Positions 1 to 7,220 are shown, counted from the stretch's first letter. The stretch: DNA of 8,305 bases from Planctomycetota bacterium (GCA_027295365.1 JAPULD010000091.1:1-8305); one strand, 5' to 3'. Notes: generated by a model from the letters alone, not told the origin. Numbers and translations: made by a program.

Positions 1-446
1 ACATTGCCGGTCCGGCTCACGTCAAGACGTTGTTGGAATCGCTGCCTTCTCATCTGGAGACGGTGTTCAATCAACGTGTCGGCCTTCTGGAGGAAGCGTC
101 CTTCCTCGATGCAATCTCGCCCCTGTCTCGAGCCGATGCGATCGTCAAACCTCTCCTGATCGGTCAGGGACAACATGATTCACGAGTCAAGGCTGAAGAG
201 ATCAGGCACATTGTCAATTCGATGCAGGCCAGAAGCATTCCGGTCACCTACATCTCGTTTCCCGATGAAGGCCACGGCTTCGCCCGATCGGTGAACAACC
301 TTGCGTTTCTGGCCATCACCGAAGCGTTCCTGTCCCAGCACTTGGGCGGGTATCGACAGCCCATCGAAAACGAAGTCCGGGATTCCAGCGCCGAGATCCC
401 GGCCGGGGCGGGCCAAGTGCCGGGATTGTCGGAAGCGATGCGGTAA
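1..446 (+). CDS. S9 (prolyl oligopeptidase) family serine peptidase, C-terminal part
   Basis: This is the 3' end of a gene that enters from the left edge; the frame is open from base 3, giving 147 visible residues before a TAA stop at 444-446. The visible part matches the C-terminal alpha/beta-hydrolase portion of the S9 family, which cleaves short peptides or removes N-terminal dipeptides or acyl-amino acids. The pattern SPLSRADAIVKPLLIGQGQ is followed by the likely catalytic Asp (visible residue 59, in QHDSRV). The likely catalytic His is residue 91, in FPDEGHGFAR. The nucleophile Ser lies upstream, outside the window. The ending HLGGYRQPIE and the short tail after it resemble a normal family C-terminus, so the protein does not look truncated at this end. 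TTG at 30 is an internal Leu codon, not a start. Location and substrate cannot be judged because the N-terminus is missing. Confidence 0.88.
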   Translation, partial: IAGPAHVKTLLESLPSHLETVFNQRVGLLEEASFLDAISPLSRADAIVKPLLIGQGQHDSRVKAEEIRHIVNSMQARSIPVTYISFPDEGHGFARSVNNLAFLAITEAFLSQHLGGYRQPIENEVRDSSAEIPAGAGQVPGLSEAMR

Positions 447-472
447 AAAACCGACCCGGAAAGCCGGGTCGG
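445..472 (-). terminator. Intrinsic terminator of the ClpP-fold gene pair
   Basis: A perfect 9-bp GC-rich stem (451-459 CCGACCCGG with 464-472 CCGGGTCGG) closes a 4-nt loop. On the minus strand it is followed directly by six T residues (the complement of 445-450). It sits 30 nt past the TAA stop of the minus-strand gene at 503-1825, the right place for its terminator. On the plus strand the hairpin is not followed by a T tract, so it is a canonical Rho-independent terminator in only one direction. Its T tract overlaps the TAA stop codon of the convergent peptidase gene. Confidence 0.85.
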
Positions 473-502
473 ATGTGGTCCGCATTATCATGGGATCCGA
501 AA

Positions 503-1825
503 TTACCGATTGCGTCTGGCGAGTTGTCGTCGGAGTTCGGTGATTTCCTTCTGTAAATCTTCTGGCCCCATAAGACCTATGGATTCCATGACGTTGGGGG
601 CGCGTCGCCACCAGCTAATCAACTGCTTGAGATACTTGATCTGGGTTCCGATGACTACCTCGGGATCACCCCTCTGGTTTTCGATCGATAGCTTGGCCAG
701 GATGAGCGGCACTTCGCGCTCGCCCCGTTCAAATGTCCGCTTCCATTTGGCTGCGATGTCACGACCGTACGAATTCGTCTCGTACCATATTGGCAGATGC
801 AGGAGTTTGGCGAGTTCGTCCGTGGTGTCCGCTTTGCCTTGTGCGAATCCGGAATGCAACGCGTTAGAGACGTTGAACTCAAGGTTTTCCCCTTGCCTCG
901 AAAGGACGAATTCACCCTGCGTGGTGTTGTACCAGGTCACTTCGCCGGTGACGGGATTCTTGTCGTAGGAAAGTTCTTTGGTCTGGTCGATCATGGCGTG
1001 TGCGATGTAGGCACTGCGATCCGAACGCTCCTGCTCCATCCACTGGCCGGCGCGACGAAGCCAATCCTGCATGGCCGCGCCCTGGACGGATTCACCGGCA
1101 CCATGCCAGGCGGTCATGGCTCCGGCCCGGCCCTCGGTCATGAAATACAGTTCACTGCAATGGATCGCGGTCGCACAGGCCGCGGAAGTGGCGTGCTTGA
1201 TCCAGGCCACGAGTCGATGTCGTTTGGCTATTTCGGTCATCGTTTTGTGAATCTGCTCGGTTTCATTCATGCTGCCGCCGCCCGAATCGATGACGAACAC
1301 GATGATCTGGCCGGGGCCGTACTTGTCGGCTTCCTCCCCGATCGCCTTGATTTCATCGACGCGGAATAAACCACCGACCGTGCCTTCCAGGGGGAGCAAG
1401 AAAACGTGGGGCAACGATGCATCAGGTCGATTGCCGAGTGGCTTGACACTCGGTTTAGAATCCATGGCGATATCAAGATTCGGGGGTGTGTCATTGTCGA
1501 TCGGACCAGTATCAGCGCGAGTATCGCCCTGGCCCAACGTGGTGATCTTGATCAGGTCCTTTCGAAAGAGCGTCTTGGACGATCCATCGCTCTTGAGGAC
1601 CACGATGTATTGATCCGTGACCTTCTTGAGCTCTCCCTTCAAGTTCATCTTGCCCCGGTGAAAGGTGTACTCGATCTCGACCAATGCGTTGGCTTCACCA
1701 CGCCAGATCGCTCCGTCCTGCATTCGAATACGATAGGTCTGGCTGGCCAACACATGCTGGCACATCATGTTTGCCAAGACCAGCACCGTGAGGAGTTTCA
1801 GGAGTTGATTTGTTTTCTTGTTCAT
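503..1825 (-). CDS. Exported ClpP/SppA-fold (SDH superfamily) putative serine protease
   Basis: A 440-residue protein. It starts with a signal peptide: KK, then a hydrophobic stretch at about 8-27, with likely cleavage after VLA (28). A small beta-rich module spans about 30-96. The ClpP-fold core spans about 139-345. Its oxyanion-type motif is IDSGGGS (179-185). The probable nucleophile is Ser214 in HATSAAC, and His241 in AWHGAG lies 27 residues further on. The segment NALHSGFAQGKAD near 321-333 resembles the A-x3-G end motif of the fold. A helical C-terminal region (about 350-440) is charged and matches the neighbouring protein. ClpP, SppA and NfeD proteases cut proteins or signal peptides; no Lys is visible 41-52 residues after Ser214, where SppA/NfeD place theirs, so a ClpP-type Ser-His site is more likely (inference). 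It lies 57 bp downstream of its paralogue and is followed by a strong terminator. The ATG start is supported by the signal peptide directly after it; the ribosome binding site is weak. Substrate unknown. Confidence 0.8.
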   Translation of the reverse strand: MNKKTNQLLKLLTVLVLANMMCQHVLASQTYRIRMQDGAIWRGEANALVEIEYTFHRGKMNLKGELKKVTDQYIVVLKSDGSSKTLFRKDLIKITTLGQGDTRADTGPIDNDTPPNLDIAMDSKPSVKPLGNRPDASLPHVFLLPLEGTVGGLFRVDEIKAIGEEADKYGPGQIIVFVIDSGGGSMNETEQIHKTMTEIAKRHRLVAWIKHATSAACATAIHCSELYFMTEGRAGAMTAWHGAGESVQGAAMQDWLRRAGQWMEQERSDRSAYIAHAMIDQTKELSYDKNPVTGEVTWYNTTQGEFVLSRQGENLEFNVSNALHSGFAQGKADTTDELAKLLHLPIWYETNSYGRDIAAKWKRTFERGEREVPLILAKLSIENQRGDPEVVIGTQIKYLKQLISWWRRAPNVMESIGLMGPEDLQKEITELRRQLARRNR

Positions 1826-1882
1826 GACTCGCTCTTTAAGGAAATCAAATTCGAAACATGCGTGAGAGCACGGATCCTTCGG

Positions 1883-3385
1883 TTATCGACCTCGACCAGG
1901 GCCACCACCGCCTGCGCCTCGCCCCGGAGGTCCATCGGCACCGCCCCCGCCGCGGTCGTTTTGCCGTAATATCTTGATCCGCTCTTTCAGGGACATGATC
2001 AGAGTTTGCAGGCGGTATTCACTGAGTCCGATCTGCTCGAATCGGACTTTGACGGCGTCGTAATGCTTGATGGCCGAGAGGACCTTCGCAAGATCCGATT
2101 TCGCCCGCCCCAGGTAGCGAAGCGTATCGTTGCCCGTGGCCCAACTCATGTGCTGCTGATAGTCTTCCAGAGCCGTGGTCGCGCCTTCAAAGCTCCGGCG
2201 CCAGTTTTTAACGTAATCCTTGTACTCAGAATCCGCGGCACCCGGAAGCAATTGGTATTCACGATAACCGTGCAGGAGCATCAGATCGTCGAGCGTTTCG
2301 GCCGAGCCTCGGGTCAGACACAAGTTCTCGGCGACTCGGGCCGTGAATCTCGCCGTGGCTGTTTCACTGCCATCGACCATGTAAACGCCTTGACCATCCA
2401 GTGACCAGATCACGTCTCGCCCACGCCAAGAAGCCATGAGTGTCTTGCTCGGATCCAGCATGGCATCGCCGATCACGAGTGGGACACCGCCGTATTCGAG
2501 GAAAGCCTTGGCGGCCGCCGACCACGCTGCAATCATCTTCGCACTGACCTGATCATCCCCGAATTCGGCAGCCTGAGCCCAGATCTTATCCAAACCGGCC
2601 AACGTCGCATCCGGATGCATGTAGAAGTCAGGCCAAGCCAAGGCCACGACGGAACTCACGCCCACCGAGTCCTTGACCCACATGATCTGCGGAATGTCAC
2701 GCAGGTCATCTCGAAAGAGATCGATCAAGAGGCCGTACTGATCAAGATCCTGAATTCCAGGTTCCAGTTCCAATTCACCCATCGCAATGCGAAAGCCCTG
2801 GTTCATCATCATGCCGTCATCGATATCGCTGCAATCCAGATGAAACACGATCAGGTCCGGGTTCATTGCTCGAATGTCATCGACGATCGAACGGTAGAAG
2901 CTGATGTGTACGTCCGTGCCCATCTGCCCTTCCATGGGAACCATGTAAACCCGAGGAAGATTCAAATCTTCGGAGGCGAGCCGAGCTTCGTATTTGTTCT
3001 TCAATTCATCGAGATACCCCGGCTTGACCGTCGAGGTGGAGTTCGAATCGAATTTGGGCTTGTTTTCAGCCACCGCATCTGGTTGAACGGACGATGTCGC
3101 CATCGCCACATCCTGATCCATCTTGCTGATGTTCTGTTTCTTCAGCACCATCTTCGTAGTGATGCCCAGCTTGTCGTTCCGGTATTCAAACACGATCGTG
3201 TCGCGCGTCTCCTCGAGGATCTGGCCATGCAGAATCCGACCATTGGCCATGTAAACGATGTCTTCCGTGTTCCCATCATCCTGAAGGACTGGTAACAGGG
3301 GGGCCGACACAATGACGGTCGTGGTGGCGGCGGTAAAAAGACCGATGACCGCCAGATTCAACCATGATGCCTTGCGAATGTGCAT
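1883..3385 (-). CDS. Exported ClpP-fold paralogue with degraded active site and Gly/Arg tail
   Basis: A 500-residue paralogue of the next gene downstream. The frame extends upstream to 3457, but ATG at 3385 is preferred: AGAGGA lies 7 nt before it, and a signal peptide or membrane anchor (HIRK, then a hydrophobic stretch at about 9-33) follows at once. A small beta module (about 43-88, NGRILHGQILEET) precedes the ClpP-like core (about 144-345). Shared features with the paralogue are LPRVYMVPMEG, W-V-K before the nucleophile region, AMLDPSK at 308-314 (AMIDQTK in the partner), NWRRSFE near 394-400 (KWKRTFE) and an IGL near the end. In gapless alignment the partner's GGG motif becomes LDCSDID (183-189), its nucleophile Ser becomes Gly242, and its His becomes Trp269. 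Ser244 and Ser245 are nearby. It is probably a non-catalytic subunit, scaffold or binding protein (inference). Residues 477-500 form a Gly/Arg/Pro tail. It is probably co-transcribed with the downstream gene. Confidence 0.78.
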   Translation of the reverse strand: MHIRKASWLNLAVIGLFTAATTTVIVSAPLLPVLQDDGNTEDIVYMANGRILHGQILEETRDTIVFEYRNDKLGITTKMVLKKQNISKMDQDVAMATSSVQPDAVAENKPKFDSNSTSTVKPGYLDELKNKYEARLASEDLNLPRVYMVPMEGQMGTDVHISFYRSIVDDIRAMNPDLIVFHLDCSDIDDGMMMNQGFRIAMGELELEPGIQDLDQYGLLIDLFRDDLRDIPQIMWVKDSVGVSSVVALAWPDFYMHPDATLAGLDKIWAQAAEFGDDQVSAKMIAAWSAAAKAFLEYGGVPLVIGDAMLDPSKTLMASWRGRDVIWSLDGQGVYMVDGSETATARFTARVAENLCLTRGSAETLDDLMLLHGYREYQLLPGAADSEYKDYVKNWRRSFEGATTALEDYQQHMSWATGNDTLRYLGRAKSDLAKVLSAIKHYDAVKVRFEQIGLSEYRLQTLIMSLKERIKILRQNDRGGGGADGPPGRGAGGGGPGRGR

Positions 3386-3392
3386 GCTCTTG

Positions 3393-3398
3393 TCCTCT
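3393..3398 (-). promoter_or_regulatory. Ribosome binding site setting the start at 3385
   Basis: On the minus strand AGAGGA lies 7 nt before ATG 3385. This favours that start over the ATG at 3457, which would add 24 residues before the hydrophobic signal segment. Confidence 0.6.
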
Positions 3399-3583
3399 TG
3401 TAGATCGCGGGGCGACGTTGGGGTCACATCGCCGCAATACTCGATTTGGGGGCTCAAAACCCATTTTCACCTACTCTATATGACGACTCTGAGGTCGAGA
3501 AGTTCCAACTCAGCCAATTTTATCGTGAAGTTGGGCAGATTCCCACCAGAAGCTTGAGATGCTCCCCAAGTCACGGCATTCCA

Positions 3584-4867
3584 TCAATCCGTTGAATCCC
3601 CGGGGTTCACATCAAATGTCCTTTGAAGCATCTGGGCCATCTCCAGAGCCATTTCACGGGACGAGACAATCCCCTCAAGCTGCGAGTCGTAGACCGCATC
3701 CAGTAATCGACTGAAAGCGGGCCCTGGTTTCAAGCCCGATTCGATCAAATCATTGCCATCGATGAGCGGATCGGGGTCGAGCCCTGTCTCCTTCAAAAAC
3801 TCAACTCGGCGGCGAATTCCGAGGAATTGCTCCTGATCCGTCGCCATCACCAGGGCCAGCCCCGCTTCATACCCTGTCATCGAGGCCAATCGCTTCTGTT
3901 TTGCCACTCCCATCTGCTCCCACTCGTTCATGAGCGTCCGGTAGATCTCGACCGCATTCTTGAGCCCAAGGTGCTCCTCGTTCGATAGCATCAAGGCTCG
4001 GGTCCAGCGATCAGCAATCCGAGGCCAATATTCGGGTTCCTCTTCGTGCCGATCGATGAGCCAGGACGCCAGGATCGTGCTGTACGCTACGGATTCTGGC
4101 AATCGCCCCATTCGCTGGGGGGCGTCATCGAGATGGTCTTCCTCCAGGACAATGCGATCCAGACCAAGGTATTGCACCGTCCAGGCGGCCGCGACTCGAT
4201 TCGAGTGGGTGAGCATCTTCTTGACTTCCTGGCCGATCCTTTCGCGGCTGACCCCTTCCAATTCCCCTGCCCCTTCCCGAATCGCCTGAGCCGTCTCCTC
4301 TTCAAGCTCGAACTCATATCGAGAAGCAAAGCGAACCGCCCTCAGCATACGCAGGCGATCCTCCCTCAATCGGGCATGAGGATCGCCGATGGCCCGAATG
4401 ATCCGATTCTGGAGATCCTCTCGTCCCCCCACGAAATCGATGATCTCGTTGTCGTTGGCAGGATTTTCAAAGATCCCATTGATGGTGAAATCCCGACGCT
4501 GGGCATCGTGCTGGGCATCGGAGAAGGCCACATCATCCGGATGCCGCCCATCGGAATAGATACCCTCGGTACGAAAAGTGGCGACCTCGATGGTGTGCCC
4601 CATCAAACGGACAAGCATGACACCAAACGCTTCGCCCACCTTTTGGACACGTTTGAACAGGCTTTGGACCTGCTCAGGCCTTGCGTTGGTGGCAACATCA
4701 TATTCCACGGGTTCAAGACCCAGGAGACGATCCCGCACACACCCGCCGGCGAAGAATGCCTCATAGCCAGCCCCTTGAAGCTCATGGAGCACTTTCAGAG
4801 CCGCTTCCCGGACTGGAACGCCTGGGATCGGCTTCGGGTTCGAAATGCGTTTCTCAGGACCGGTCAT
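3584..4867 (-). CDS. cca: Class II CCA-adding enzyme / poly(A) polymerase family nucleotidyltransferase
   Basis: A 427-residue member of the bacterial class II nucleotidyltransferases, which add CCA to tRNA 3' ends or poly(A) tails to RNA in the cytoplasm. The head domain carries AGGCVRDRLLG (40-50), then VEYDVATNA (54-62), HTIEVATFR (91-99), RRDFTINGIF (124-133) and the tRNA-type motif REDRLRMLRAVRFA (168-181). The region after about 190 is the helical neck and body. The first of the two metal-binding carboxylates, normally D-x-D, is Glu55 here (E-Y-D57). The frame extends to 5011, but that would overlap rsmD by 115 nt; ATG 4867 (MTGPEKRISN) lies 30 nt after the rsmD stop and is the better start, although the ribosome binding site is weak. 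The gene is probably in one operon with rsmD. CCA and poly(A) activity cannot be told apart from sequence here, so the symbol is tentative. Confidence 0.88.
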   Translation of the reverse strand: MTGPEKRISNPKPIPGVPVREAALKVLHELQGAGYEAFFAGGCVRDRLLGLEPVEYDVATNARPEQVQSLFKRVQKVGEAFGVMLVRLMGHTIEVATFRTEGIYSDGRHPDDVAFSDAQHDAQRRDFTINGIFENPANDNEIIDFVGGREDLQNRIIRAIGDPHARLREDRLRMLRAVRFASRYEFELEEETAQAIREGAGELEGVSRERIGQEVKKMLTHSNRVAAAWTVQYLGLDRIVLEEDHLDDAPQRMGRLPESVAYSTILASWLIDRHEEEPEYWPRIADRWTRALMLSNEEHLGLKNAVEIYRTLMNEWEQMGVAKQKRLASMTGYEAGLALVMATDQEQFLGIRRRVEFLKETGLDPDPLIDGNDLIESGLKPGPAFSRLLDAVYDSQLEGIVSSREMALEMAQMLQRTFDVNPGDSTD

Positions 4868-4896
4868 CAAGCACAGCTTATCGCCCCGGAATGAAT

Positions 4897-5490
4897 TCAG
4901 CCTGTAACCGTCATGGGTCCCGGTGAATAAAGCAGCACGAACATGCCCTTGCCATAGTTTCGTTCTTCGGGCCCCTCGAATCCTGCCACTTTGAAATCCA
5001 CTTCGGAACACCCCATCGGGCTCCTGAGAATCATGAACCCCTGATCCGCCATCACGCTTCGCAGCATGGCCAACTGTTTCATGATGAGGGATCGCGATTG
5101 TTCATCCTCCATCATGGGATAAGGTGGATCGACAAAGATGACGTCCACTGGTCGAGGGGCTCGAGCCAGGCAGGTCGGCCCCAAGGCATCGCCCAGCATT
5201 GCCTGGGCCTGATCGCCACAATCCAGGGCGTCGATGTTTTCCTGCAACAGACGATGGATTTTTCGGTCGCGCTCAACCAGAAGCACCTCTTCCGCACCAC
5301 GGCTGACCGCTTCGAGCCCCATGGACCCGACGCCCGCAAAGAGATCGAGCACCTTCGCCCCGTCGAACCATTCACGAAGCAGATTGAACAACGATTCCCG
5401 AACCCGGTGGGGATAAGGACGGGTCACCGATTCATCCTTGGGGGTGACGAGTATTCGAGACCTGTATTCGCCTGAGATGATCTTGAGCAT
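4897..5490 (-). CDS. rsmD: 16S rRNA (guanine(966)-N2)-methyltransferase RsmD
   Basis: A 197-residue protein of the usual RsmD length. The family transfers a methyl group from S-adenosylmethionine to N2 of G966 in 16S rRNA during small-subunit assembly. It begins MLKIISGEYRSR, the family's opening. Further motifs are TRPYPHRVRESLFNLL (23-38), the SAM-binding motif I LDLFAGVGSMGLEAVSRGA (48-66), acidic LVERDR (71-76) and the catalytic DPPY (121-124). The frame stays open upstream to 5622, and ATG at 5502 would add only four residues. ATG 5490 is chosen because the conserved RIISG-type start falls there; neither start has a strong Shine-Dalgarno sequence. It is the first gene of a probable two-gene operon, with the CCA/poly(A) enzyme starting 29 nt after its stop, and it is divergent from the oxidoreductase gene. 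Confidence 0.9.
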   Translation of the reverse strand: MLKIISGEYRSRILVTPKDESVTRPYPHRVRESLFNLLREWFDGAKVLDLFAGVGSMGLEAVSRGAEEVLLVERDRKIHRLLQENIDALDCGDQAQAMLGDALGPTCLARAPRPVDVIFVDPPYPMMEDEQSRSLIMKQLAMLRSVMADQGFMILRSPMGCSEVDFKVAGFEGPEERNYGKGMFVLLYSPGPMTVTG

Positions 5491-5722
5491 GGGGCAGAGC
5501 ATCTCGCTGGAAGTCTTCGAAGTCAACCGCCTTAAAAGGTAAATCGAGTTAAACGTCCCGATGTTGTACTTGTTTGATCTGGCCAGCATGGTGCCATTCC
5601 TCACGCCAAGCAAACCCGCCAATCGCCTTGAATCGCGAAATTATGGTTTCAGTTTGTCTCCCATTGCTTTTCATCGCTGAGTCGATCACCATGGCATGCC
5701 ACTTCAAAGGAGCAGCAGGCCC
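5491..5722. other. Divergent spacer between rsmD and the oxidoreductase gene
   Basis: This 232-bp spacer must hold the start signals for both divergent genes. An 8-bp palindrome CTTCGAAG lies at 5515-5522, inside a GAAGTC direct repeat (5511-5526). No pair of -35 and -10 boxes with good spacing was found by eye on either strand. The minus-strand frame of rsmD is open across 5491-5622, but the translation there does not resemble the family, so it is treated as non-coding. Confidence 0.5.
5706..5712 (+). promoter_or_regulatory. Ribosome binding site setting the oxidoreductase start
   Basis: AAAGGAG ends 10 nt before ATG 5723, a good Shine-Dalgarno match. It favours 5723 over ATG 5696, which lies upstream of this motif and would put nine extra residues before the Tat signal. 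Confidence 0.7.
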
Positions 5723-7123
5723 ATGTCGACCCCGAACAATTTCTCACGACGCTTCTTCATGCAATCCACCGCCGCGTTGGGGGGGCTTTCGCTCATGCCT
5801 TCCACCAGTTGGGCTCGGGTGCTCGGGGCCAACGAACGGATCAATTTCGGCGTGATCGGCACTGGAGGCATGGGTCACGCCCATCTGCGTGGGCTCATGA
5901 ATCGACGCGAACGTGACAACATCACGATCAGCCGCGTCTGCGATGTCTATCAGAGGCGGCTCAACAGCGCGACCAAGATTATTCATGGTGTCACGGGGGA
6001 AGAATCTGAAGGTGATTCCAATTCTGCAGCCAATTTAAGTGGCGGCACCATGGAGTACCGCGAGGTGCTTGACGATCCTGACATCGACGCCATCGTCATT
6101 GCCACGCCCGACCACTGGCATACGAAGATCGCCATCGAGGCGATGGATGCGGGCAAGGATGTGTATTGCGAGAAGCCTTTGTCGCTGACGATCCAGCAGG
6201 CATTGGATTGCCGCGACGCGGTAAAGCGCACGGGTCGCGTGTTGCAGGTCGGCCCCCAACGCACCAGCGATGACAAATTCTGGAAAGCACGGAAGGCCAT
6301 CGACGAGGGACGAATCGGCAAGGTGTCGTGGAGCCAGGGCAGCTATTGCCGCAACTCACGAGGAGGCCAGTTCAATTGGCACATCGATCCGGATGCAGGA
6401 CCGAAAGCACCCCGAGGCGACGAAGGCTACGTCTGGTGGGATCGTTGGTTGGGCCACGAGTGGGATCTGGCGGAAAACATTCCCTGGAACGCCGACCACT
6501 TCTTCCGTTTCCGAAAGTACTGGGCCTACAACGGGGGCGTCGCCACCGACCTGCTCTACCACTTGCTCGCCCCCCTGTTGCTTTCGATTTCCGGTACCAA
6601 TGGCGAATACCCTCGCCGCGTTGTTGCCTCGGGAGGCAAGTATCTGGAAAAGGATGATCGCGACATCCCCGACACGTTCATGATGACGGTAGATTACCCC
6701 AGCGAACACACCGTCATGCTGGTGAGTGTCATGACCAACGATCTGGGATTGGACACCATCATCCGGGGCCAGCAAGGCACGATCAAGGTGGGCGATCACC
6801 TGACCGTGATAGAACAAGGCACGTGGTGGCCCGAGTTCCGCGCCACCAACGCGGGCGAGTTCGAGCACACAATGGTTCGCGATGAGGAAGGCAACGAGCA
6901 TCCCGAACCACCCCCCGGCCAGGCGAAGTTCGAGATCTTCAATTCCCCCCGCCGCGACCACATGGGCAACTTCATCGATTCAGTGCGGGGCGAGGACGTC
7001 CCCAACTGCAACGTCGACCTGGGCTGCGCGACGATGGTGGCAATCAAGATGGGCGTGGAAGCGTATCGCCAGAACAAGACGCTGATGTGGGACGCGGACA
7101 ACGAGCGGGTGATTTCGCGGTAG
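5723..7123 (+). CDS. Tat-exported Gfo/Idh/MocA family oxidoreductase
   Basis: A 466-residue NAD(P)-dependent oxidoreductase of the Gfo/Idh/MocA family, which acts on sugars, inositols or related polyols. The N-terminus carries a twin-arginine signal, SRRFFMQSTAALGG (8-21), ending around WAR (30-32), so the folded protein is probably exported. The Rossmann domain has GVIGTGGMGHAH (43-54), IATPDHWH (126-133) and CEKPLS (149-154), where Lys151 is the family's usual catalytic Lys. The substrate domain follows from about 175 and includes GGVATDLLYHLL (271-282), with Asp276 and His280 at the position of the family's D-x3-H pair. Tat-exported members of this family are common in Planctomycetota, but their substrates are mostly unknown. 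Start: ATG 5723 after AAAGGAG. The gene seems to stand alone: it is divergent from rsmD, and the next gene begins 225 bp later. Confidence 0.9.
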   Translation: MSTPNNFSRRFFMQSTAALGGLSLMPSTSWARVLGANERINFGVIGTGGMGHAHLRGLMNRRERDNITISRVCDVYQRRLNSATKIIHGVTGEESEGDSNSAANLSGGTMEYREVLDDPDIDAIVIATPDHWHTKIAIEAMDAGKDVYCEKPLSLTIQQALDCRDAVKRTGRVLQVGPQRTSDDKFWKARKAIDEGRIGKVSWSQGSYCRNSRGGQFNWHIDPDAGPKAPRGDEGYVWWDRWLGHEWDLAENIPWNADHFFRFRKYWAYNGGVATDLLYHLLAPLLLSISGTNGEYPRRVVASGGKYLEKDDRDIPDTFMMTVDYPSEHTVMLVSVMTNDLGLDTIIRGQQGTIKVGDHLTVIEQGTWWPEFRATNAGEFEHTMVRDEEGNEHPEPPPGQAKFEIFNSPRRDHMGNFIDSVRGEDVPNCNVDLGCATMVAIKMGVEAYRQNKTLMWDADNERVISR

Positions 7124-7132
7124 ATTTGTCTC

Positions 7133-7160
7133 TTGGACACTTCGAAAGAGTGATTATACT
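7133..7160 (+). promoter_or_regulatory. Candidate sigma-70-type promoter for the gene at 7349
   Basis: TTGGAC (7133-7138) and TATACT (7155-7160, five of six to the consensus) are separated by 16 nt just after the oxidoreductase stop. If used, transcription would begin near 7167 and the leader would be about 180 nt, containing the inverted repeat at 7188-7220. The -35 match is poor, so this is tentative. Confidence 0.3.
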
Positions 7161-7187
7161 CTTGAATGTTCGATGCGATTCGATATC

Positions 7188-7220
7188 GTGGATTCCAGAT
7201 ATATGTTTCTGGAATTCCAC
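7188..7220 (+). repeat. Inverted repeat (hairpin) in the spacer before the repeat-protein gene
   Basis: GTGGATTCCAGA (7188-7199) pairs with TCTGGAATTCCAC (7208-7220) around an 8-nt loop, with one unpaired A in the right arm. The structure is seen directly. No T tract follows on either strand, so it is not a canonical intrinsic terminator. It could be a weak 3' stabilising hairpin for the oxidoreductase mRNA, a leader structure for the next gene, or a protein-binding site. Confidence 0.6.

Noticed and set aside
797..1369. 190-codon plus-strand open frame
   Set aside because: It is antisense to the ClpP-fold protease gene core, and the minus-strand frame carries the conserved motifs.
2615..3295. 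226-codon plus-strand open frame
   Set aside because: It is antisense to the ClpP-fold paralogue and its translation is rich in His and Val with no recognisable motif.
3475..3508. Promoter of the ClpP-fold pair: TATAGA (3475-3480, minus) with TTGGAA (3503-3508)
   Set aside because: The spacing is 22 nt, too long for a sigma-70 promoter, and no better -35 box was found. The operon promoter probably lies in 3386-3583 but cannot be placed.
3505..3534. Inverted repeat CCAACT / AGTTGG as terminator of the CCA/poly(A) enzyme gene
   Set aside because: The stem is 6 bp around an 18-nt loop with no T tract, so it is too weak to call.
4046..4894. 282-codon open frame on the plus strand
   Set aside because: It lies wholly antisense to the CCA/poly(A) enzyme gene, whose motifs are clear. 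Its translation shows no domain, and long antisense frames are expected in GC-rich coding DNA.
5491..5622. N-terminal extension of RsmD to ATG 5622
   Set aside because: The 44 extra residues do not resemble the family, which begins at the R/LKIISG motif, and the protein from 5490 already has normal length.
6356..6961. 201-codon minus-strand open frame
   Set aside because: It is antisense to the oxidoreductase gene, which has intact family motifs in the plus frame.
7146..7163. Short hairpin AAGAGT / ACTCTT after the oxidoreductase stop as terminator
   Set aside because: The stem has only 6 A/T-rich pairs and no T run follows; it overlaps the candidate -10 box.
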